In this document: piece after piece, positions 42,215-51,791 of the stretch | Layout of the letters: the number at the start of each line of letters is the position of its first letter | Numbering within the stretch: the first letter of the stretch is position 1 | DNA from: Allobosea sp. 67-29 | GTDB lineage: Bacteria > Pseudomonadota > Alphaproteobacteria > Rhizobiales > Beijerinckiaceae | Assembly: GCF_001898115.1 (NCBI RefSeq) | Contig: NZ_MKSQ01000017.1 | Location: 1 to 59,941 of the forward strand | Direction of reading: 5' to 3' | Length of the DNA stretch: 59,941 bases | Translations under genes and position numbers: made by a program | The notes under the pieces: generated by a model | The model's input: only the letters and a program-made list of their open reading frames with translations | The model's database searches: none | What the model was told of the DNA's origin: nothing

Positions 42215-42466
42215 ATGGCCGCGACCGGCATCCCGCATTTCCACAATGACCCCGGCGTCGCCACGATTCACATCGGTGCGCGCGAGTTCATGTGCATCGG
42301 CGCCAAGCCGCCCTTCGACCACCCGCATGTCTTCCTCGACATGGGATCGGACGCCGAGATCATTTGCCCCTATTGCTCGACGCTGTTCAAATACGACGCC
42401 TCGCTGAAGGGCGGCGCCTCGAACCCGCCGGAATGCGAGTATCACGACGCCGCCAAGGCGGCCTGA
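42215..42466 (+). CDS. CHCC-type zinc-finger protein
   Basis: An 83-residue protein from the ATG at 42215. It has the CHCC pattern: FMCIGAKPPFDHPHVFLDM followed by IICPYCSTLF, where Cys, His, Cys and Cys bind zinc. This is the fold of the mitochondrial complex I subunit NDUFS6 and its alphaproteobacterial homologues. A link to complex I assembly is inferred from the family. The gene sits 119 bases after the DUF1624 gene. Confidence 0.9.
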   Translation: MAATGIPHFHNDPGVATIHIGAREFMCIGAKPPFDHPHVFLDMGSDAEIICPYCSTLFKYDASLKGGASNPPECEYHDAAKAA

Positions 42467-42564
42467 TCTCCGCGACCCGACCGGCCAGCCCATCGCGCAG
42501 GTTCTGAGGGGCACCTGCGCTCCCCGACGGTTCCCCGCACGCCGCCCGATCGAAGGCTTTCGCC

Positions 42565-43758
42565 GTGACTGCTCCTCACCTCCTCATTGCCGGCGCCGGC
42601 ATTGGCGGCCTGACGGCGGCGCTGTCGCTGGCGCGGCGCGGCATCGCCTCGACCGTCATCGAGAAGCGCACCGGCTTCGGCGAGACCGGGGCCGGCCTGC
42701 AGATCACCCCGAATTCCGGCCGCGTGCTCGATGCGCTCGACCTCGCCCTGCCGCTGAAGCGGGTCGGCGTCTCATCACACGGCCTGACGGTCCGGCGCTG
42801 GCGCGACGGCCGTTCGATCGTCGAGATGCCGGCCGATGCCGCGCGGCAACCGACGCCGTTCCGCCTGCTCAGCCGCATCGACCTGCACACCATCCTGCTC
42901 GATGCCACCCGCGCCATGCCGAACATCCGCTTCATCGTCGGACGCGGCGTCGAGGATGTCCGGCAGGACGAGGCGGGCGTCACCGTGGCGCTCACCGGCC
43001 AGAACGGCGGCGAACGCCTGCAAGGCCTCGGCCTGATCGGCGCCGATGGCCTCTGGTCCCGGGTGCGCAGCCTGGCGGGCGACGAAGCCGCGCCGGCGTT
43101 CACCGGCTACGAAGCCTGGCGGACCATGATCCCGACGGCCTCCGCCCCGCATCTCGCCGGCGAAAAGCCCGGCGTGACCCTGCATCTCGGGCCGCGGCGC
43201 CATGCCGTCCACTACCCGGTCTCGAGCGGCCGGCAGATCAATCTCGTCGTCCTGCGCCAGGCCCAGGAGGCCCGTGAGGGCTGGAGCCGCGAAGGCCGCC
43301 GCGTCGCGCTGCGTGAGCATCTCGCCGAGGCGGCACCGGCCCTGCGCCAGCTCGCCGACGCCGCCCCGGGCTGGCAGGTCTGGTCGCTGTTCGACCGCAA
43401 GCCCGCCGCGATGGCCAAGGGTCGGATCGCGCTCCTCGGCGACGCCGCCCACCCGGTCCTGCCCTTCCTTGCTCAGGGCGCCTCGCTCGCCATCGAGGAT
43501 GCCGGCGTGCTCGCCCGGCTGCTCGCCGGACATCTGGCTCAGGAAGGCGCCGCCGGCGTGCCGGCCGCCATGGCCGCCTACGCCGCGACCCGCGCCCGGC
43601 GCGTCGCCCGGGTGCAGGAGACGAGCCGGGAGAACGGCCGCACCTTCCATCTCGGCTGGCCCTGGAGCATCGGGCGCGACCTGGTGCTCAAGCGCCTCGG
43701 CCCGGACGGCATGAGCAGCCGCTATGGCTGGCTCTACGACTGGCGCGACGCGGCCTGA
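42565..43758 (+). CDS. FAD-dependent aromatic monooxygenase
   Basis: A 397-residue class A flavoprotein hydroxylase from the GTG at 42565 (GAAGG 10 bases upstream). The FAD dinucleotide motif is LLIAGAGIGGLTAALSLARRG at the N-terminus, the DG motif is LIGADGLWSRVR near residue 160, and the GDAAHP motif is ALLGDAAHPVLPFLAQGAS near residue 290. The family includes salicylate and 6-hydroxynicotinate 3-monooxygenases. Substrate and partner genes are not in the window. Confidence 0.93.
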   Translation: MTAPHLLIAGAGIGGLTAALSLARRGIASTVIEKRTGFGETGAGLQITPNSGRVLDALDLALPLKRVGVSSHGLTVRRWRDGRSIVEMPADAARQPTPFRLLSRIDLHTILLDATRAMPNIRFIVGRGVEDVRQDEAGVTVALTGQNGGERLQGLGLIGADGLWSRVRSLAGDEAAPAFTGYEAWRTMIPTASAPHLAGEKPGVTLHLGPRRHAVHYPVSSGRQINLVVLRQAQEAREGWSREGRRVALREHLAEAAPALRQLADAAPGWQVWSLFDRKPAAMAKGRIALLGDAAHPVLPFLAQGASLAIEDAGVLARLLAGHLAQEGAAGVPAAMAAYAATRARRVARVQETSRENGRTFHLGWPWSIGRDLVLKRLGPDGMSSRYGWLYDWRDAA

Positions 43759-43850
43759 ACCGAAGCGGCCCGGCGCAAGAGTCGCAGGTCCCATCTCGTC
43801 AGCGCCGCAATTCGTTCCTATCTCTTGGCGCGGGAAGGAATGAAAACGAC

Positions 43851-44171
43851 ATGATCCGCGTCAATCTACACGATCGGCTGAACGGACGCGCCGCTGCGGC
43901 GCCGCGCTGGGTGACCTGGCTCGTCATGGCGGCGAGCTTCGTCATCGGCGTCACCCTGTTCCTGGTGGCGGCGAGCCTCGCGCTCATCCTGATTCCGGTC
44001 GTCGCAATCGCCGGCGCCATCGCCGTCTGGCGCCTCAAGGCGAAGCTGAAGGCGGCCGGCTTCGACCGCGCTGCAGATCCCTTCGCCGGCCAGCGGCCTG
44101 CCGCCGACCGGATCGAGATCATCGACGCCGAATACCGCGTCATCGAGCCCGGCGAGCCGCCGCGGCGCTGA
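43851..44171 (+). CDS. Small membrane protein of unknown function
   Basis: A 106-residue protein with AAGGAA upstream of the ATG. Two adjacent hydrophobic stretches (WVTWLVMAASFVIGVTLFLV and SLALILIPVVAIAGAIAVW) form a hairpin of two transmembrane helices near residues 20-60. The soluble tail is rich in Ala, Asp, Ile and Glu, ending IIDAEYRVIEPGEPPRR. The tail's IDAEYRVI element is typical of small conserved proteins in this order. No role is known. Confidence 0.78.
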   Translation: MIRVNLHDRLNGRAAAAPRWVTWLVMAASFVIGVTLFLVAASLALILIPVVAIAGAIAVWRLKAKLKAAGFDRAADPFAGQRPAADRIEIIDAEYRVIEPGEPPRR

Positions 44172-44181
44172 TCCGGCCGCC

Positions 44182-45477
44182 TCACTCGATGGGGCTGACC
44201 AGGATCTTGTCGATCCGGCGCCCGTCGAGATCGACGACCTCGAAGCGCCAGTTGTCCTTGTCGAAGGTCTCCCCGACATTGGGCAGGCGGTTCATCTCGG
44301 CCAGGATGAAGCCGGCGACGGTCTGGAAATCGGCGTCGCGCGGCATCGGGATGCCGAACTCGGACGAAAACTCGTCGGCCTGCATCCAGCCGGCGACGAG
44401 GTAGGACCCGTCCGGCCGCGCCACGACGGCGGGCTCGCTTTCCTCTTCCTCCTGGAAGGCTCCGGTGATCGCCTCGAGCACGTCGGCAGGCGTGATGATG
44501 CCCTCGAAATGACCGTATTCGTCGAAGACCAGCGCCATGTGCACCCGGCTCGAGCGGATCTCGCGCAGGACGTTGAGCGAGCTCGCCGTGTCCATCACGA
44601 TCGGTGTCTCCTGCACATGCGAGCGCAGATCCTCCATCGTCCCGCCCTGCGACAGGAAGGCGAGCAGATCCTTCACCAGCACGACGCCGACGATCGAGTC
44701 GGGCTCGCCGTCCTGCACCGGCAGGCGAGAGCGGCGCGTCTCGCGCAGCTGCCTGCGCAACTCCTCGACGTCATCCGCGAGGTCGATGAGCTCCACCTCG
44801 CGCCGCGGCGTCATCAGGGCGCGGGCGGAGCGATCGGCCAGGCGCATGACGCCGGCGATCATCTCGCGCTCGTCGCGCTCCAGCACGCCGGCCGTCTCCG
44901 CTTCGGCGATGATGGTGCGCACCTCCTCCTCGGTGACCCTCTCCTCCGATTCGCCCTTCTGACCGAGCAGCGCGAGCACGGTCTTGCCCGAGAGATCGAG
45001 CAGGAACACCAGCGGCGCGCCGATCCTGGAGAGCAGCGACATCGCCGGCGCGACGCGGGCAGCGACGCGCTCGGGATCGCGCAGCGCGATCTGCTTGGGC
45101 ACCAGCTCGCCGAGGATCAGCGAGAGGTAGGTGATGGCGACGACGACGATGCCGACGCCCAGCGTATCCGATGCCGATTGCGAGAAGCCGTGCGCGCCGA
45201 GCCATTCCGACAGGCGCGTGCCGAGCGTGGCACCCGAAAACGCGCCCGAGAGCACGCCGACGAGCGTGATGCCGATTTGCACGGTGGAGAGAAAGCGGCC
45301 GGGGTCTTCCGCAAGGCGCATGGCTGTCGCCGCGCCTCTGTTGCCCTGATCGCTGAGAACCTTGAGCCGAGCCGGCCTCGAGGAGACGACGGCGAGTTCC
45401 GACATGGAAAGCAGACCGTTGATGACGGTCAGCACCACGACGATCAGGATTTCGGTTAACAAAACCAGCCTGCACAC
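44182..45477 (-). CDS. CNNM/CorC-family (HlyC-like) membrane protein with CBS domains
   Basis: A 431-residue protein with an N-terminal CNNM domain of about four transmembrane helices (VINGLLSMSELAVVSSRPARLK is the family opening), then a CBS pair (residues about 208-325, including MTPRREVELIDLADD and FDEYGHFEGIITPADVLEAI) and a CorC/HlyC C-terminal domain. Such proteins are linked to Mg/Co homeostasis; the older 'hemolysin' name is not evidence of toxicity. The start is the GTG at 45477; a TTG at 45462 is possible. Confidence 0.93.
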   Translation of the reverse strand: MCRLVLLTEILIVVVLTVINGLLSMSELAVVSSRPARLKVLSDQGNRGAATAMRLAEDPGRFLSTVQIGITLVGVLSGAFSGATLGTRLSEWLGAHGFSQSASDTLGVGIVVVAITYLSLILGELVPKQIALRDPERVAARVAPAMSLLSRIGAPLVFLLDLSGKTVLALLGQKGESEERVTEEEVRTIIAEAETAGVLERDEREMIAGVMRLADRSARALMTPRREVELIDLADDVEELRRQLRETRRSRLPVQDGEPDSIVGVVLVKDLLAFLSQGGTMEDLRSHVQETPIVMDTASSLNVLREIRSSRVHMALVFDEYGHFEGIITPADVLEAITGAFQEEEESEPAVVARPDGSYLVAGWMQADEFSSEFGIPMPRDADFQTVAGFILAEMNRLPNVGETFDKDNWRFEVVDLDGRRIDKILVSPIE

Positions 45478-45574
45478 TGCAAAGCCGCGACATCTGGCAG
45501 CCTGCTTCCGGCCCCCTTATAGCGTATTGCGCCTCCAAAGCGATGGGGCCCGCCCAAGATTCGGTGACCGAGCC

Positions 45575-46228
45575 ATGACGACCGCCAAGCCGAGCTTCTG
45601 GAATCCCTCCGAGATCGCCCGCCCTGCCGGCGATGCGCGCCTGCGGGCGCCCTCCGCCGAGCGCAACCGCGACGCGATCCTCGCCGTGCTGCGCGAGATC
45701 CTGCCGGCCGAAGGCCTCGTCCTCGAGATCGCCAGCGGCTCGGGCGAGCATGCCCTGCATTTCGCCCGCGCGCTCCCCGCGCTGACCTTCCAGCCGAGCG
45801 ATCCGAGCCCGGAAGCGCGGGCGAGCATCGCCGCCTGGATCGAGGATTGCGGGCTCGCCAACATCCTGCCGCCGATCGCGATCGACGCAGGCGGCGAAGC
45901 CTGGCCCGCGCTGGCTCCGGCGGCGATCCTGTGCATCAACATGATCCACATCGCGCCCTGGACGGCGGCCGAGGGGCTTTTCCGGCATGCCGCCGGCCTC
46001 CTCGCCGGCGGGGGCATGCTGTATCTCTACGGCCCGTTCCGCCGGTCGGACCGCCCCCTCGAGCCCGGCAATGCCGCCTTCGACGAAAGCCTGCGCAGCC
46101 GCGACCCCGCCTGGGGGCTGCGCGACCTCGAAGCCGTCACCGCGCTCGCGACCGCCGCCGGCTTTGCCCGCCCCGAGATCGTCGAGATGCCGGCGAACAA
46201 TCTCAGCCTCGTCTACCGGCGCCGCTAG
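45575..46228 (+). CDS. DUF938 SAM-dependent methyltransferase
   Basis: A 217-residue protein from the ATG at 45575. The DUF938 pattern is clear: AERNRDAILAVLREILPAEG, then motif I VLEIASGSGEHALHFA, FQPSDPSPEAR and CINMIHIAPWTAAEGLFRHA, and YLYGPFRR. It is a Rossmann methyltransferase of unknown substrate. The gene ends 55 bases before a tRNA-Leu gene. Confidence 0.92.
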   Translation: MTTAKPSFWNPSEIARPAGDARLRAPSAERNRDAILAVLREILPAEGLVLEIASGSGEHALHFARALPALTFQPSDPSPEARASIAAWIEDCGLANILPPIAIDAGGEAWPALAPAAILCINMIHIAPWTAAEGLFRHAAGLLAGGGMLYLYGPFRRSDRPLEPGNAAFDESLRSRDPAWGLRDLEAVTALATAAGFARPEIVEMPANNLSLVYRRR

Positions 46229-46283
46229 CGGGCAGCCTGCCACGCTTGCATCGCAGGCCGCAGCCCGCTACCGCTCGAACCGC

Positions 46284-46369
46284 GCGGACGTGGCGAAACT
46301 GGTAGACGCAAGAGACTTAAAATCTCTCGGCCTTCGGCTATGCGGGTTCGATCCCCGCCGTCCGCACCA
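46284..46369 (+). tRNA. tRNA-Leu(UAA)
   Basis: The acceptor stem GCGGACG/CGTCCGC, D arm with GGTAGACGC, anticodon stem AGAGA/TCTCT with loop CTTAAAA (anticodon TAA), a long variable arm (CGGCCTTCGGCTATG) as in tRNA-Leu, T arm with loop TTCGATC, and an encoded CCA are all present. It is complete at 86 bases. Confidence 0.97.
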
Positions 46370-46386
46370 GTGCCCTCCGGGCGCCC

Positions 46387-47055
46387 TCAATGCGGATGCG
46401 CGGGCTTGTACCATTCGACGCCGTCGGGGTTGACGTAGAGGCCGGGCGGCACGTTCGCGCCGATCGGCTCCTCCTTCATCGGCACGCGCACGGTGTCGTC
46501 GCGGTCCCCGCTCCGGGTGGCGGCGCCGGAGGATTGGCCGGCATGCCGGTGCGCGCCGCGCCCGACATTGCTGACCAGGCCGATCACGCCGCGCTGGCCG
46601 GTGACCTTGTCCTGCAGTTCCGAAACCGGCCGCCCGGCGAAAGCGATCGCGGTCCTGCCCTCCACGACCGGCAGGGCGCGCGCCGACGCGCCCTCGCCTG
46701 TCACCCGGACCCCGACGAAGCGCGGCACATAGGTCGCGCCGCCCTTGCCGAAGGATTCCCACCCGCCCGACGCGATCATCTGCGCGCCGCAGCGCCCGTG
46801 GCTGCGCTCGCAGGCCGCACGGGAGGCATAACGCGGCGCCTTCTGCAGGAATTCGGCATGCGCATTGCGGTAGGCGAACTCGCATTGCTCCGCGCTGAGC
46901 CTGCCGGCCTCGACGCATTCGTCGCGCCGGACATAGAGCGCGCCGGGCGGCTGCGCCGCGAGATCGCCCGGTCCCGCCAGCGACAGGACGGGAGCGAGCG
47001 TGGCGACGCGGAGGGTGGCGAGGATGGAGGCAGGGATCATCATGCGATGCAACAT
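46387..47055 (-). CDS. DUF1190-family secreted protein
   Basis: A 222-residue protein. A hydrophobic N-terminus (ILATLRVATLAPVLSLA) suggests a signal peptide. The Cys-containing block VRRDECVEAGRLSAEQCEFAYRNAH, then ACERSHGRCG, fits DUF1190. Its C-terminal part is Gly/Arg/Asp-rich, ending YVNPDGVEWYKPAHPH. Members include YgiB-like proteins with unknown roles in the envelope. The start is M1 at 47055; internal Met codons at 47043 and 47040 are possible. Confidence 0.75.
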   Translation of the reverse strand: MLHRMMIPASILATLRVATLAPVLSLAGPGDLAAQPPGALYVRRDECVEAGRLSAEQCEFAYRNAHAEFLQKAPRYASRAACERSHGRCGAQMIASGGWESFGKGGATYVPRFVGVRVTGEGASARALPVVEGRTAIAFAGRPVSELQDKVTGQRGVIGLVSNVGRGAHRHAGQSSGAATRSGDRDDTVRVPMKEEPIGANVPPGLYVNPDGVEWYKPAHPH

Positions 47056-47114
47056 AGTTACGATTGTGGCCGAACATTGCCTGGGCTCATCCTAAACGAA
47101 CCGAGGCTCCCTTT

Positions 47115-48680
47115 TCAAAGCAGCGAGCGGCGCGAGGCGGCGAGCTCGCGCGTGGCGCCGTAGTCGATCTTGCCGTTGCCCAGCACCGGGATCGCCTGCG
47201 TCACCAGGATCGCGCGCGGCACCCAGAGCTCCGGAAAGCCCTGTGCCCGCGCGCCTTCGAGCAGGGCGGCGCGGTCGGCATCCGGCTTTTCGGTCACCAG
47301 GATGAGCTGCTCGCCCTTGCGCGGATCGGGCAGGCCCACGACGACGTGGTTCTGATCGGGCCAGAGTTTCGCGATCATCGTCTCGACCGCCGCCAAGGAG
47401 ACCATCTCGCCCCCGAGCTTGGCAAAGCGCTTGGCCCGCCCGCGAATCGTGACGAAGCCGTCCTCGATCACCACGATGTCGCCGGTGTCGTGCCAGCCGC
47501 CTTCCGGCGGGACGATCCGGCCCGGCTGCGCCGGATCGAGATAGCCCGCCATGACGTTCGGCCCGCGCAGCCGCAGCCGCCCGCCCTCATGGATGCCCTC
47601 GACCGGGTCGAGCGCCGCCTCGAGCCCCGGCAGGATGCGGCCGACCGTGCTCTCGCGCAGCGCCCGCGGCGTATTGACGGCGATCACCGGCGAGCATTCC
47701 GTGCAGCCATAACCCTCCAGGATCGTGGTGCCGTAGGGCTCCCACATCCGCTTCGTCTCGGCCTTGACCCGCTCGGCCCCTGCGACGACGAAGCGGACGC
47801 TGCTGAGGTCGTCCTTGTCCGAGGCCCGGGCGTAACCCTGAAGGAAGGTGTCGGTCGCGAGCAGGAAGGTCGCCTTCATGTCGCGGATCAGCTTCGGCAC
47901 CTGCTTGTAGTGAAGCGGGCTCGGATAGAGCACGACCTTCATGCCGTGCAGCAGCGGCACCAGCATCCCGGCCGTCAGCCCGAAGGAGTGGAAGGCCGGC
48001 AGCGGGTTCATGAAGATGTCCCGCTCCGAGATCGCGCCCCCGGCATGGGCGAAGACCTGCCTTGCATTGGAGACCAGGTTGGCGTGGCTGAGCACCACGC
48101 CCTTCGGCGTGCCCTCGGTGCCGGAGGTGAACAGGATCACGGCCGGATCGTCGGGCTTGGCCTCGTAGCGCCTGTGCGCCAGCCCGGGCGCCAGGCTCTG
48201 CAATGCGCCCCAGGCCTTGTCGAGACTGGTCACCTGCTTGCGGACGTCTTCGAGATAGATCACGCGCCGCCCCTCGCCGAGCGCGGCGATCTCGGCGTCG
48301 AGTTCGCCCTTCTCGACGAAGCGGCGGGAGGTCACGATGGTCCTGAGCTGCGCCAGCTCCCCCGCCGCCCGCAGGTTGCGCACGCCGGCGGTGAAGTTCA
48401 GCATCGCCGGCACCCGGCCATAGGCGAGGAGCGAGAACAGCGTCACCGCCATGCCCTGCATGTTCGGCAGCAGCACCCCGACATGTTCGCGCTCGTCCGT
48501 CAGCGCCGCGAGCTTGCGCCCCAGCACCAGCGCGCCCAGCACCAGCCGCCCATAGCTGATCGGCTGCCGCTCCGGATCTTCCAGCGCGATGCGACTCCTG
48601 CCGTGCCGTTCGATGGTCTGGAGCAGGGCGCGAAAGACGGTGACGCGGGCTGCGGCGGCGTCGAAGGTGGTGGCGGCCAT
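47115..48680 (-). CDS. Acyl-CoA/acyl-ACP synthetase (AMP-binding, Aas-like)
   Basis: A 521-residue ANL-family adenylating enzyme. The P-loop-like motif is VILFTSGTEGTPKGVVLSH near residue 185, the second core motif is LEGYGCTECSPVIAVN near residue 310, and DTGDIVVIEDGFVTIRGRAKRFAK is the hinge region. The sequence is closest in pattern to the synthetase half of Aas, but the acyltransferase half and MFS domain are absent. It should activate fatty acids to acyl-AMP and load CoA or ACP. The gene is separate, with no partner nearby. Confidence 0.92.
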   Translation of the reverse strand: MAATTFDAAAARVTVFRALLQTIERHGRSRIALEDPERQPISYGRLVLGALVLGRKLAALTDEREHVGVLLPNMQGMAVTLFSLLAYGRVPAMLNFTAGVRNLRAAGELAQLRTIVTSRRFVEKGELDAEIAALGEGRRVIYLEDVRKQVTSLDKAWGALQSLAPGLAHRRYEAKPDDPAVILFTSGTEGTPKGVVLSHANLVSNARQVFAHAGGAISERDIFMNPLPAFHSFGLTAGMLVPLLHGMKVVLYPSPLHYKQVPKLIRDMKATFLLATDTFLQGYARASDKDDLSSVRFVVAGAERVKAETKRMWEPYGTTILEGYGCTECSPVIAVNTPRALRESTVGRILPGLEAALDPVEGIHEGGRLRLRGPNVMAGYLDPAQPGRIVPPEGGWHDTGDIVVIEDGFVTIRGRAKRFAKLGGEMVSLAAVETMIAKLWPDQNHVVVGLPDPRKGEQLILVTEKPDADRAALLEGARAQGFPELWVPRAILVTQAIPVLGNGKIDYGATRELAASRRSLL

Positions 48681-48791
48681 GCCTGGCTCGTCTCCGGTCG
48701 GCGGTTCCTCGGCCGGTCAACGTAGTGCCATCGGCGCGGGTTGCAACGCTTGGCCGGCTTCACCCATGGAAGCCCTCACCCCGGGGAGCCG

Positions 48792-51611
48792 CTATCCGAA
48801 TGCACCGATCTCGTGCTGGATCGCGCCCGAGATCTCACGGATCAGGGCGAACAGCTCGCCCATCGGCACGAGCACGTCGCGGTGCAGGGCCTCATAGGTC
48901 CCGCCTTCGCGCGGCCCGGGCGGCTCGCCGAAGTCGAGCCCCAGGGTCGGGTCGGGATCGCGGGGAAAGATCTCGCCGAGCAGCGCCAGCGACGCCGGCA
49001 CGTCGAGGCGCAGCAGGCGCTCGAACAGCGCCTCGCGCGTGACGCCGGCATGCGGCCGGAAATCGGGCACATGCACCGCCTTGAGCCAGATCCGGTGCAG
49101 CGCCGCGAGCCGCAGCGCGTGCAGCGCCGCAAGCCTGACCGGCATGCGCGGCACGTCGTCGGCCGTGGCCCTGAGCTTCAGCGCGTCGGCGCTCAGCCGC
49201 CAGAACAGCCGCCTGAGCGCCGGCGCGAGCTCGAGCCCCGACAGCGCGTCCGCGACGGCGAGGAGTTCGTCGCGCCGCCCTTCCCTCACCGTCCGGCGCG
49301 CCCGGTCGAACCAGCTTCCCGGATCAAGCGTGTCGAGATAGGCGCGCAGCACGTCGAGGTCGCTATGGCCCATCGCATGGGCGGCGAGACGATAGGCCCG
49401 GTCGAAGCGGTCCGACTGCTCGCGCATCGCACCGAAGAGGTCGGGCGCGCGCGCCGCCGCATGGCCGATGCCGTGCAGGCTGTTGGCCATCCAGCCGAGC
49501 TGCTGCAGGATGGCGTTGTTCGGGATGGCGCGCAGTTCGCGGGGATGGCGGATGCGCGCGGGGCCCGCACCTTCCGTCTGCCGCGCTGCCGGGCGCGATC
49601 CGGTCTTGTCGAGCAGCGAGGGGCCGAAGGTGCCGATCAGCGCAGCATAGCCGGGATCGTCGACGAGCGCGTTCATTTCCTCGCGCACGGTCTGGAAGAA
49701 CTCGCTGGCGAAATCCGGCTCGTCATAGATCGGATCGTCGCCGGCTTCGGGTGCCGCGAACACCGCTTCCGCGATCCGGCCGATCGTTGCGCCCGCCAAT
49801 GCGGAGGTGCCGAACAGCAGATAGCCGTCGCTGCCCTGGAAGCTGGTCTCGCGCACCGTGGCGATGCCGGCCTTCGCGAAGGCCTGCCTGGCATAGGGCG
49901 GCTCGAGATAGGCCAGCCGGTCGGCCAGGCTGTCGGCATGGGCGCCGCGCCCGACCGATTCGCCATGCGTGTCGAAGATCACGAGTTCGACGCCGGTGAG
50001 CTCGTAGCGGGCGAGCAGTTCGCAAATGCGGATGCGCAGACGCTCGACCCAGAAGGTCGAGGCGACCTGCCCGACATAGCGCCCCGAGTCGGAGTAGCCG
50101 AACTGGATGCAGAGCCGGCCGTGCTGCTTGAGATAGTCGCGGAAATGCGGGCTGCGCAGCGCCTCGTCGATGATGCGCGGCCCCTGCTCCAGCGCATCCG
50201 AGGTCTCGAACAGCGGCGAGATCTCGACCTTGTCGGCGATGCCGAAGCGGCTCGCCAGCCAGAGCGCGCAGAGCAGCGTGTAGCCGGTCTCCGTCTCGGC
50301 GATCAGGAAACGCACCGGCCGCGAGCCGTCGACATGCTTCACGATCTGCGCGATCGTCATCATCATCCGCGCCGCCGAGGCCCGCTCGGCAGCGAGCCCC
50401 CCGAAATCGACGCCGACCGGCTCGACCTTGCCGAGCGCCGCATTGGCGGCGGCGAGGAACGCGCGTCGCTGAGCCGGCTCGGCCGGCTCGCCATCGGAGG
50501 GGATCACCCCGCGCAGCGCATTGTGGAGCTGCGAGGCGTTGAGCCGGAAATGCGGCAGCGCGATCGAGACGCCGTGAGCGACGACGCCCGCCCGCACAAG
50601 CGCCAGCACCAACCGGGACTTGTCGTCGGCGGTTGCCGCCAGGGCCTCGTCCAGCACCGCGAGCAGGCGCGACGAATCCGGCAGCGCCGTCTCGCGCTCA
50701 TGCACCAGCGCCAGGGCAAAGGCCTGCAGCGCCTCCAGCGAAGGCTGCGTCCCGATCGGCGGAGCCAGAGCGAGCTGTCGCTGGACTGCGTCCCGTGCAG
50801 CGCCGACGAGGTTGCGCAGCGCCTCCGTCGCGGACATCTCGGGCAGCTTCTCGAGGATGCGGGCGAATTGCCCGTCCTTCGATTCAAGTCGGTAGCGCAG
50901 CGTGTCCCACCAGCCGATATCGGTGCGGCCGTCCGTGTCGCAGCCGACCCAGGAGGCCAGGATGACCGGGCGCGGCGCGAGGTGCGTCCACTCTTCCGGC
51001 CAGCGCCGCCGCGCCTCGGCGAGCAGGGCGGCATTGAGCCGGTCGATGGCGTCCCGCGCATGGCGCACGGCGAAGCGCGCCTGCTCGAACTCGTCCTGCA
51101 AGGTGATGCGCCCGTCGGGGCGGAAGCTCAGCGCCGGCGCGTCGATGACGGCGCCGGCAGCCTCGTCGCCCGAAGCGAGATCGGCCAGCGCATGCGCGAG
51201 CCGGCGCTGCATGCCGAAGGTCGGATGCGCGGTGAACACCGCGCCGAAGCGCGGCCGCTCGACCGCGGCGCGGAAGGCGGCGAAGGAATCGGCCTCCTCG
51301 CCCTGACGCCGCGCGATGGCCGCGAACGCTGCCGCCTCGTCCCGCTCGAGCCCGACATAATGCGCGAGGCGCCCAGCCCGCTCGCGCAACGCCCGGCGCC
51401 CGAGCAGCCGCACCAGCTCCCCGGCCGCCGCGACCGACAGCTCGCCCGAATCCATCAGCCGCGTCAGCCACAGCGTCACCCGCAGCACCGGATTGCCGAA
51501 GGGATCGTCGCGCGAGGCCAGCCGCGCCTGCTCGATCTTGTCCTGCAGGTCATCCGCCAGGGCAACGATGTCGACAGCCGGGATAGGCGCCTTTTCGATC
51601 GTTTCCGGCAT
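48792..51611 (-). CDS. PEP carboxylase-like protein with altered catalytic loops
   Basis: A 939-residue protein from the ATG at 51611 (GGGAG 11 bases upstream), the size of PEP carboxylase. Family marks: FTAHPT at residues 127-131 (His129), SPLFETSDAL, GYSDSG, VGRG and RAIPNNAILQQ. Several active-site features differ from the E. coli enzyme: Lys546 is Arg511 (GYSDSGRYVG), the HGRGG loop reads HGES (His549, Arg to Glu, two Gly lost), GGDRDGN reads GCDTDGR, and the conserved C-terminal RNTG is missing. It may no longer carboxylate PEP. The gene is divergent from the DUF2239 gene. Confidence 0.85.
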   Translation of the reverse strand: MPETIEKAPIPAVDIVALADDLQDKIEQARLASRDDPFGNPVLRVTLWLTRLMDSGELSVAAAGELVRLLGRRALRERAGRLAHYVGLERDEAAAFAAIARRQGEEADSFAAFRAAVERPRFGAVFTAHPTFGMQRRLAHALADLASGDEAAGAVIDAPALSFRPDGRITLQDEFEQARFAVRHARDAIDRLNAALLAEARRRWPEEWTHLAPRPVILASWVGCDTDGRTDIGWWDTLRYRLESKDGQFARILEKLPEMSATEALRNLVGAARDAVQRQLALAPPIGTQPSLEALQAFALALVHERETALPDSSRLLAVLDEALAATADDKSRLVLALVRAGVVAHGVSIALPHFRLNASQLHNALRGVIPSDGEPAEPAQRRAFLAAANAALGKVEPVGVDFGGLAAERASAARMMMTIAQIVKHVDGSRPVRFLIAETETGYTLLCALWLASRFGIADKVEISPLFETSDALEQGPRIIDEALRSPHFRDYLKQHGRLCIQFGYSDSGRYVGQVASTFWVERLRIRICELLARYELTGVELVIFDTHGESVGRGAHADSLADRLAYLEPPYARQAFAKAGIATVRETSFQGSDGYLLFGTSALAGATIGRIAEAVFAAPEAGDDPIYDEPDFASEFFQTVREEMNALVDDPGYAALIGTFGPSLLDKTGSRPAARQTEGAGPARIRHPRELRAIPNNAILQQLGWMANSLHGIGHAAARAPDLFGAMREQSDRFDRAYRLAAHAMGHSDLDVLRAYLDTLDPGSWFDRARRTVREGRRDELLAVADALSGLELAPALRRLFWRLSADALKLRATADDVPRMPVRLAALHALRLAALHRIWLKAVHVPDFRPHAGVTREALFERLLRLDVPASLALLGEIFPRDPDPTLGLDFGEPPGPREGGTYEALHRDVLVPMGELFALIREISGAIQHEIGAFG

Positions 51612-51791
51612 GGCGATATCTCCCGATCCCGGCCCATGGCGCGCCGCCCGCGCTCTTCTTGCTGCATTGCAGCATTCCTTGCGGTGCGGGGCAAGCCCGG
51701 CGCGTGCCGGCGCTTCGATATTTTTACCCGGATTATATTGCCAGGAGGAAAGCGTCGCGCTAGAAGGCCCGCCAACCCAGGAAGCACCACG

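Noticed and set aside
44182..45477. Hemolysin toxin
   Set aside because: The name is historical. The CNNM and CBS domains and HlyC/CorC tail point to ion homeostasis.
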